Source: Actinomycetes bacterium (GTDB lineage Bacteria; Actinomycetota; Actinomycetes; S36-B12; GCA-2699445). From it: a stretch of 17,288 nucleotides of DNA. The notes below the pieces were generated by a model that saw only the letters and a list, made by a program, of their open reading frames with translations, was not told the origin of the DNA and searched no databases. A program made the translations under genes and the position numbers. This document shows, piece by piece, positions 13,676 through 17,288 of the stretch. Numbering within the stretch: the first letter of the stretch is position 1; every line of letters starts with the position of its first letter. The stretch is from positions 1-17,288 of the forward strand of contig JAHZKU010000009.1 in assembly GCA_022600255.1 (NCBI GenBank), in the 5' to 3' direction.

Positions 13676-14065
13676 ATGAGCAGCGTTCCCCCATCAGGAC
13701 CTCCCGGCCCCCCGACACCTCCCGGCCCCCCGACACCTCCGTCAGCCGGGCCACCTGGCGGCCCGGAGGGCTGGCCGCAGAGTCCGATGGGACAAGGCCC
13801 GCCGCCGCCCAACTCCAATTTGGTCTGGGGGATACTAACGACGCTATTCTGCTGTCTGCCGTTCGGAATCGTGAGCATCGTCTTTGCGGCCAAAGTTGAT
13901 GGGCTCTATGCCTCCGGCCAATATGCCCTCGCGCAGGACGCGGCGGACAGTGCAAAGAAGTGGGCGATCGTATCGGCGGCCGTTGGCGTCGCGATTGGTG
14001 TCATCGTTGGTATCTTCTACCTGATCCTGGTGATTGCCGCTGTGAACTCTTCTGCCTTGCAGTAG
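13676..14065 (+). CDS. CD225/dispanin (IFITM-like) membrane protein
   Basis: This 129-residue protein has a Pro/Gly-rich tail (1-46) and then the CD225 fold. NSNLVWGILTTLFCCLPFGIVSIVFAAKV (46-74) is the first intramembrane segment with the conserved adjacent cysteines Cys59-Cys60 and the family motif LPFGIVSIVFA. A loop with GLYASGQYALAQDAADSAKKW (76-96) and a second helix (about 97-122) follow. Eukaryotic relatives include IFITM proteins; the bacterial members have no established role. GGAGG at 13667-13671, 4 nt before ATG, supports the start. The Pro-rich tail contains a perfect 18-bp tandem duplication. It lies 18 bp upstream of the DUF2752 gene, a pairing I recall as common in actinomycetes, so the two are probably one transcript. 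Confidence 0.88.
   Translation: MSSVPPSGPPGPPTPPGPPTPPSAGPPGGPEGWPQSPMGQGPPPPNSNLVWGILTTLFCCLPFGIVSIVFAAKVDGLYASGQYALAQDAADSAKKWAIVSAAVGVAIGVIVGIFYLILVIAAVNSSALQ
13699..13734 (+). repeat. Perfect 18-bp tandem duplication inside the CD225 gene
   Basis: An 18-bp unit (13699-13716) is exactly repeated at 13717-13734 and followed by the start of a third. It stays in frame and encodes a repeating Pro-Pro-Gly-Pro-Pro-Thr string in the disordered tail. Exact identity suggests recent slippage, so tail length may vary between strains. Confidence 0.85.
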
Positions 14066-14083
14066 GTACGTAGGGCTAGCTTC

Positions 14084-14581
14084 ATGACTGAAACGCTCCA
14101 AGAATCGCTGCCACAGGGCCCCATGCGACAGTTGCGCAAGCCGCAACCAGGCCAAGGCATCTTGATGTTCGGAATTCTGGGTGGGCTAGGGGCGTTGGTG
14201 CTCCTGCGCGATCCTCATGTTCCCGGAGCGATCGGCATCTGCCCGTCATTGGCGCTTTTTGGAGTCTACTGCCCCGGATGCGGTTCGCTGCGGGCTTTCC
14301 ACGATCTGCTTACCGGGGATGTGCTCGGCAGTGTCGGACACAATGTCATATTCCTACCGGTTCTGCTGGGTCTGGTCCTTTGGGCTGGGTGGCAACTGCG
14401 GGGGTGGCTCGCTCGGGTCCCGCTTGCGCATCGCTCGGGCAACGCGTTTGGTTTGGGCACGGTTAGAACTCGGTGGGCGCTGCCGATGGCCCGGATCCCA
14501 CACGCTGCCGTTGTCCTAGCCGTACTCCTGACGGTTTTTGTTGTGCTGCGGAACTGGCCCGGATCCTGGCTGGCCCCGTAA
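14084..14581 (+). CDS. DUF2752 membrane protein
   Basis: This 165-residue protein has the DUF2752 core ICPSLALFGVYCPGCGSLRAFHDLLTGD (52-79), with conserved Cys53, Cys63 and Cys66 and the CPGCG turn. Predicted membrane helices are at about 26-42, 86-108 and 139-156. A basic loop (about 110-138) divides the last two. The cysteine arrangement suggests a metal or disulfide site at the membrane surface, but the family has no assigned function. The start is supported by AGGG at 14072-14075, 8 nt before ATG. The gene is 18 bp behind the CD225 gene and convergent with glgX, leaving 22 bp between their ends and no visible terminator. Confidence 0.9.
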   Translation: MTETLQESLPQGPMRQLRKPQPGQGILMFGILGGLGALVLLRDPHVPGAIGICPSLALFGVYCPGCGSLRAFHDLLTGDVLGSVGHNVIFLPVLLGLVLWAGWQLRGWLARVPLAHRSGNAFGLGTVRTRWALPMARIPHAAVVLAVLLTVFVVLRNWPGSWLAP

Positions 14582-14603
14582 CGGCTCGCCAGATTCTTGT
14601 TCG

Positions 14604-16727
14604 TCAGGTAACTCGCCACACTGACAGGCTGCGGCCGGCCAGCGTCACGGTGTCGCCGGCTTGTTTGCGACAGTGCGGCGCCAGGGTCGCCTCCGGTGAT
14701 TCGGCGCATGATTGATCAGAGCTCAAGACCTGTCGGTATTCTTGTCCGCACGGCGGTCCGGGCAAGGTGAACTGCACCGGCTCGGCGCCGGAGTGAAGCA
14801 AGGACAAGAATGAGTCGCCCACATGCGGGCGACCCCATTGATCGCGGGATCGCAAGGTACCGCTGACGAACATTCCGATCGTGTTGGTGTTGGGATCGTT
14901 CCATTCTTCATCAGTGACTTCTTGACCGCTTGGACTGATCCAGGCCAAATCCTTTTGTCCCGCCGCATTTACGGTGTCCCCGCGGAAGAAGAAGCGCTGG
15001 CGGAATACCCGATTCTCAGCGCGCAGCCTTACCACGCGCCGCGCATACGCCAAGAGTTCTTCTTGCCATGGGGCGAGATTCCAATCCACCCAAGAAATCT
15101 CGTTGTCTTGGCAGTACGCGTTGTTGTTGCCGCCCTGGGTCCGGCCCAACTCATCCCCCATCGTGATCATGGGAACCCCGGTGGACAAGAGCAGTGAAGA
15201 GAACATGTTTTTGATCTGCCGCTGACGGGTCTGCCAGATCACCGGATCGTCGGTCTCGCCCTCCACCCCGTAGTTGTCCGAACGGTTGTCGTTCGTGCCG
15301 TCACGGTTGTCTTCGCCGTTGGCCTCATTGTGTTTGTGGTCGTACGTCACCAGATCGCGCATGGTGAAGCCGTCATGCGCTGTGACGAAGTTGATCGACG
15401 CGAACGGCCGGCGCCCCTCTGACGCATACAGATCGGCTGATCCGGTCAGTCGCCAACCAAGTTCGCCGACGCCGATGGCCCCGCGCCAGTAATCGCGAAT
15501 GCAGTTGCGGAACTTGTCATTCCACTCCGTCCACAATGGGGGAAACTCGCCCACCTGATAGCCGCCATCACCCACGTCCCAGGGTTCGGCGATCAGCTTC
15601 ACATGACGCAAGATGGGGTCTTGCTGCACCGTGGCGATGAAGTTTCCGAGCATATCGACGTCATGGAAGGATCTAGCGAGTGCGCTAGCGAGGTCGAACC
15701 GAAACCCATCCACGTGCATCTCTTCGACCCAGTATCGCAATGAGTCGGTGATCAGTTGCAGGACGTGGGGTCTCGAGGCGTTCAGTGTGTTTCCGCAACC
15801 GGTGTAGTCGGTGTAGTGGCGGCCGCCGTCGGCGAGGCGATAGTAGTCCCGATTGTCGATACCGCGGAAGGACAAAAAGGGGCCGGTCTCGTTCCCCTCA
15901 GCGGTGTGGTTGTACACCACGTCCAAGATCACCTCGAGGCCCGCAGCATGTAGTGACTTGACCATGCCCTTGAACTCGTCGACCTGCTGCCCGCGATGCC
16001 CCGATGCCGAGTAGGCAGCGTGCGGGGCGAAGTATCCGATCGAGTTGTAACCCCAGTAGTTGGTGAGGCCGTCCTGAAGCAAGTGGGCTTCAGAGACAAA
16101 GTGGTGGATTGGGAGCAGTTCGACGGCCGTAACGCCTAGGCCGACCAGATGGTCGATCACCGCCGGGTGCGCCATCCCAGCGTAGGTACCGCGTAGCGAC
16201 TCGGGAACGTCCGGATGTAGGGCAGTCATTCCCTTCACGTGGGCTTCATAGATCACCGTTTCGCCCCAAGGGGTTCGAGGCTGGCGATCACCAGTCCAAT
16301 CAAAACCGGTGGACGTGACGATAGATCGTGGGGTGACATCCGCGGAGTCCAGCGGACTCATCTCCAAGTCGTCGCCAGGCACGTGGCCGTACAGGGCGGG
16401 GGCCAACTGAATGTTCCCGGAGATGGCCCGCGCGTAGGGATCAATCAGGAGCTTGTTCGGGTTGTACCGCAGGCCGGTTTTGGGGTCCCATGGCCCGGAG
16501 ACGCGAAAGCCATATTCGGTCCCAGGGGTGATGCCCGCTACGTACCCGTGGAAGACGTGGAACGTCGATTCGGCGAGCTGAAAACGCGTCTCGGCACCGT
16601 CTTCGCTGAAGACGCAGAACTCCACGGATTCGGCCCCTTCGGACCAGATCGCAACGTTGACACCCAACCCGTCGTAGGTGACCCCAAGCGGGCTCCAATT
16701 GCCTGGCCAGGCAGTTTGAATAGACAC
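14604..16727 (-). CDS. glgX: Glycogen debranching enzyme GlgX (GH13 isoamylase-type)
   Basis: This 707-residue enzyme hydrolyses alpha-1,6 branches of phosphorylase-limit glycogen. It opens with a CBM48 module (WSPLGVTYDGLGVNVAIWSE, 11-30, and VFHGYVAGITPGTEYGFRVSGPWDP). The GH13_11 barrel shows ILDVVYNHTAEGNE (267-280), DGFRFDLASAL with nucleophile Asp345, LIAEPWDVG with acid/base Glu381, and TAHDGFT with Asp452. The loop HKHNEANGEDNRDGTNDNRSDN is a GlgX/TreX hallmark. The GTG at 16727 is chosen because family sequence starts there and GAGGG lies 4 nt upstream; the open frame extends 81 codons further but without homology-like sequence. Acting with GlgP, it drains the polymer that GlgE and GlgB build. 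It faces the DUF2752 gene tail to tail and is divergent from the wecB-like gene. Confidence 0.95.
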   Translation of the reverse strand: MSIQTAWPGNWSPLGVTYDGLGVNVAIWSEGAESVEFCVFSEDGAETRFQLAESTFHVFHGYVAGITPGTEYGFRVSGPWDPKTGLRYNPNKLLIDPYARAISGNIQLAPALYGHVPGDDLEMSPLDSADVTPRSIVTSTGFDWTGDRQPRTPWGETVIYEAHVKGMTALHPDVPESLRGTYAGMAHPAVIDHLVGLGVTAVELLPIHHFVSEAHLLQDGLTNYWGYNSIGYFAPHAAYSASGHRGQQVDEFKGMVKSLHAAGLEVILDVVYNHTAEGNETGPFLSFRGIDNRDYYRLADGGRHYTDYTGCGNTLNASRPHVLQLITDSLRYWVEEMHVDGFRFDLASALARSFHDVDMLGNFIATVQQDPILRHVKLIAEPWDVGDGGYQVGEFPPLWTEWNDKFRNCIRDYWRGAIGVGELGWRLTGSADLYASEGRRPFASINFVTAHDGFTMRDLVTYDHKHNEANGEDNRDGTNDNRSDNYGVEGETDDPVIWQTRQRQIKNMFSSLLLSTGVPMITMGDELGRTQGGNNNAYCQDNEISWVDWNLAPWQEELLAYARRVVRLRAENRVFRQRFFFRGDTVNAAGQKDLAWISPSGQEVTDEEWNDPNTNTIGMFVSGTLRSRDQWGRPHVGDSFLSLLHSGAEPVQFTLPGPPCGQEYRQVLSSDQSCAESPEATLAPHCRKQAGDTVTLAGRSLSVWRVT

Positions 16728-16731
16728 GTAT

Positions 16732-16736
16732 CCCTC
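16732..16736 (-). promoter_or_regulatory. Shine-Dalgarno GAGGG that fixes the glgX start
   Basis: On the minus strand GAGGG (16736 down to 16732) precedes the GTG at 16727 by 4 nt. This supports 16727 over the longer open frame reaching 16970. A TATCCT hexamer further upstream (16757 down to 16752) fits TAnnnT and would give a leader of roughly 20 nt. Confidence 0.55.
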
Positions 16737-16878
16737 GGAGGTAGGCAGTGTCTGAGGATACCGTGAGTCCCTAGCGCAGTGGGGGATTTTGCGGTGGCAT
16801 TGGCGGTGGCCAACGGCGCACTTGCATGCACCCAAGCCCACGTCGGGCACGCGGCTCACAGCGTGAGCAGGCATCCTG

Positions 16879-16906
16879 TTGACCCGAACGGGTGAATCCG
16901 GACCCT
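16879..16906 (+). promoter_or_regulatory. Candidate promoter with overlapping palindrome upstream of the wecB-like gene
   Basis: TTGACC (16879-16884) is a good -35 match. GACCCT (16901-16906), 16 bp on, is a modest -10. The palindrome ACCCG-AA-CGGGT (16882-16893) overlaps the -35, where a bound repressor would block transcription. The -10 is weak, so the promoter call is tentative. Confidence 0.4.
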
Positions 16907-16922
16907 TCATCGGTTCCTGTGG

Positions 16923-16939
16923 TCGTCGAATACCGACGA
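16923..16939 (+). promoter_or_regulatory. Inverted repeat TCGTCG-AATAC-CGACGA before the wecB-like start
   Basis: Perfect 6-bp arms flank a 5-nt centre and end 6 nt before the ATG at 16946. As RNA it would fold a hairpin over the ribosome-binding region; as DNA it could be an operator. No Shine-Dalgarno is visible between it and the ATG. Confidence 0.4.
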
Positions 16940-16945
16940 AATAAC

Positions 16946-17288
16946 ATGGAATCACGAAACGGGCAGGCATCGGACGCCATCGATTCGCACAGTTTGGACA
17001 GGGCGGAGTCTGGCCGTCAGCCCGTATGCGTTGTCATCGTGATTGGCACCCGGCCTGAGGCGATCAAGATGTTCCCGGTGATCCTAGCCTTGCGGGAGTC
17101 GGCTTGGCTGATGCCGTACGTGGTGGTCACAGGGCAGCACCGTGACATGGTGGCGCCGGTGCTGAAAATGGCCGGCATTGAACCAGATGCGGATCTAGCG
17201 GTGGCCCGGCCCGGACAAGATCTAAATGATGTGGTGGCCAACGTCGTAAAGGGCTTGGACGATCTGCTGACGGAACTGCGGGGCGGTC
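16946..17288 (+). CDS. wecB: UDP-N-acetylglucosamine 2-epimerase, non-hydrolysing, N-terminal part
   Basis: The first 114 codons are visible and the gene runs off the right edge. After a 25-residue polar extension with no homology-like pattern, the Rossmann-like strand VCVVIVIGTRPEAIKMFPVILAL (27-49) carries the diagnostic GTRPEAIK motif (34-41), followed by VVTGQHRDM (60-68). This identifies the family that converts UDP-GlcNAc to UDP-ManNAc for cell-surface polysaccharide or teichoic-acid linkage units. The catalytic residues farther on are not in the window. ATG at 16946 lacks a clear Shine-Dalgarno, and an in-frame GTG at 16919 is an alternative start. It is divergent from glgX with a 218-bp shared upstream region, and it may open a separate cell-envelope gene set. 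Confidence 0.88.
   Translation, partial: MESRNGQASDAIDSHSLDRAESGRQPVCVVIVIGTRPEAIKMFPVILALRESAWLMPYVVVTGQHRDMVAPVLKMAGIEPDADLAVARPGQDLNDVVANVVKGLDDLLTELRGG

Noticed and set aside
13558..13899. Plus-strand open frame of 113 codons between DUF4190 and CD225
   Set aside because: It runs out of frame through the CD225 coding region and has no family pattern. The CD225 frame has a good Shine-Dalgarno and membrane helices.
16728..16970. N-terminal extension of GlgX
   Set aside because: It lacks homology-like sequence and overlaps the wecB-like gene. A Shine-Dalgarno supports the GTG at 16727.

Overview
The window looks like the chromosome of a moderately high-GC actinomycete (Actinomycetota). The main evidence is a GlgE-type glycogen pathway, a methylmalonyl-CoA epimerase / thiolase / MeaB block, the DUF4190, CD225 and DUF2752 membrane families, many GTG starts, and several starts that look leaderless. 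Recalled from memory and not searched here, the order epimerase / thiolase / thioredoxin-TPR / glgB-glgE / divergent glgP matches the Mycobacterium tuberculosis Rv1322A-Rv1328 neighbourhood, and the Streptomyces one in part. The species cannot be named from the sequence. The window appears gene-dense and vertically inherited: I see no phage, IS element, CRISPR array, tRNA or rRNA.

Left block (1-4195), acyl-CoA metabolism and redox. A patatin-like hydrolase, cut by the left edge, and a methylmalonyl-CoA epimerase lie on the minus strand. Divergent from them are a biosynthetic-type acetyl-CoA acetyltransferase and the MeaB GTPase, which protects and loads B12-dependent methylmalonyl-CoA mutase. 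Then comes a thioredoxin-domain protein with a helical/TPR-like C-terminus. Together these point to propionyl/methylmalonyl-CoA interconversion and acetoacetyl-CoA metabolism, although the mutase itself is not in the window. A 12-bp tandem repeat and a probable leaderless promoter precede the thioredoxin gene.

Central block (4295-12887), alpha-glucan metabolism. An SRPBCC/START-like gene runs convergently into a minus-strand operon glgE - glgB - lipoprotein. GlgE adds maltosyl units from maltose-1-phosphate and GlgB makes alpha-1,6 branches. The third gene encodes a secreted lipoprotein with a papain-like Cys/His/Asn arrangement and sits 5 bp behind glgB. GlgP (glycogen phosphorylase) is transcribed divergently from glgE across a 67-bp gap, and both genes carry a -10-like TAnnnT hexamer 6-7 nt before a GTG start. 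A pair of 32-bp direct repeats lies between glgE and glgB.

Right block (12932-17288). Three small membrane-protein genes (DUF4190, CD225/dispanin, DUF2752) follow glgP on the plus strand and run convergently into glgX (debranching enzyme). GlgX completes the degradative half of the glycogen cycle with GlgP. Divergent from glgX, the 5' end of a non-hydrolysing UDP-GlcNAc 2-epimerase (wecB-like) runs off the right edge, behind two small palindromes.

The core genes are well-known families. The less explained elements are the lipoprotein in the glycogen operon, the two intergenic repeat sets, the short palindromes in divergent promoters, and the membrane-protein trio inside the glycogen cluster.
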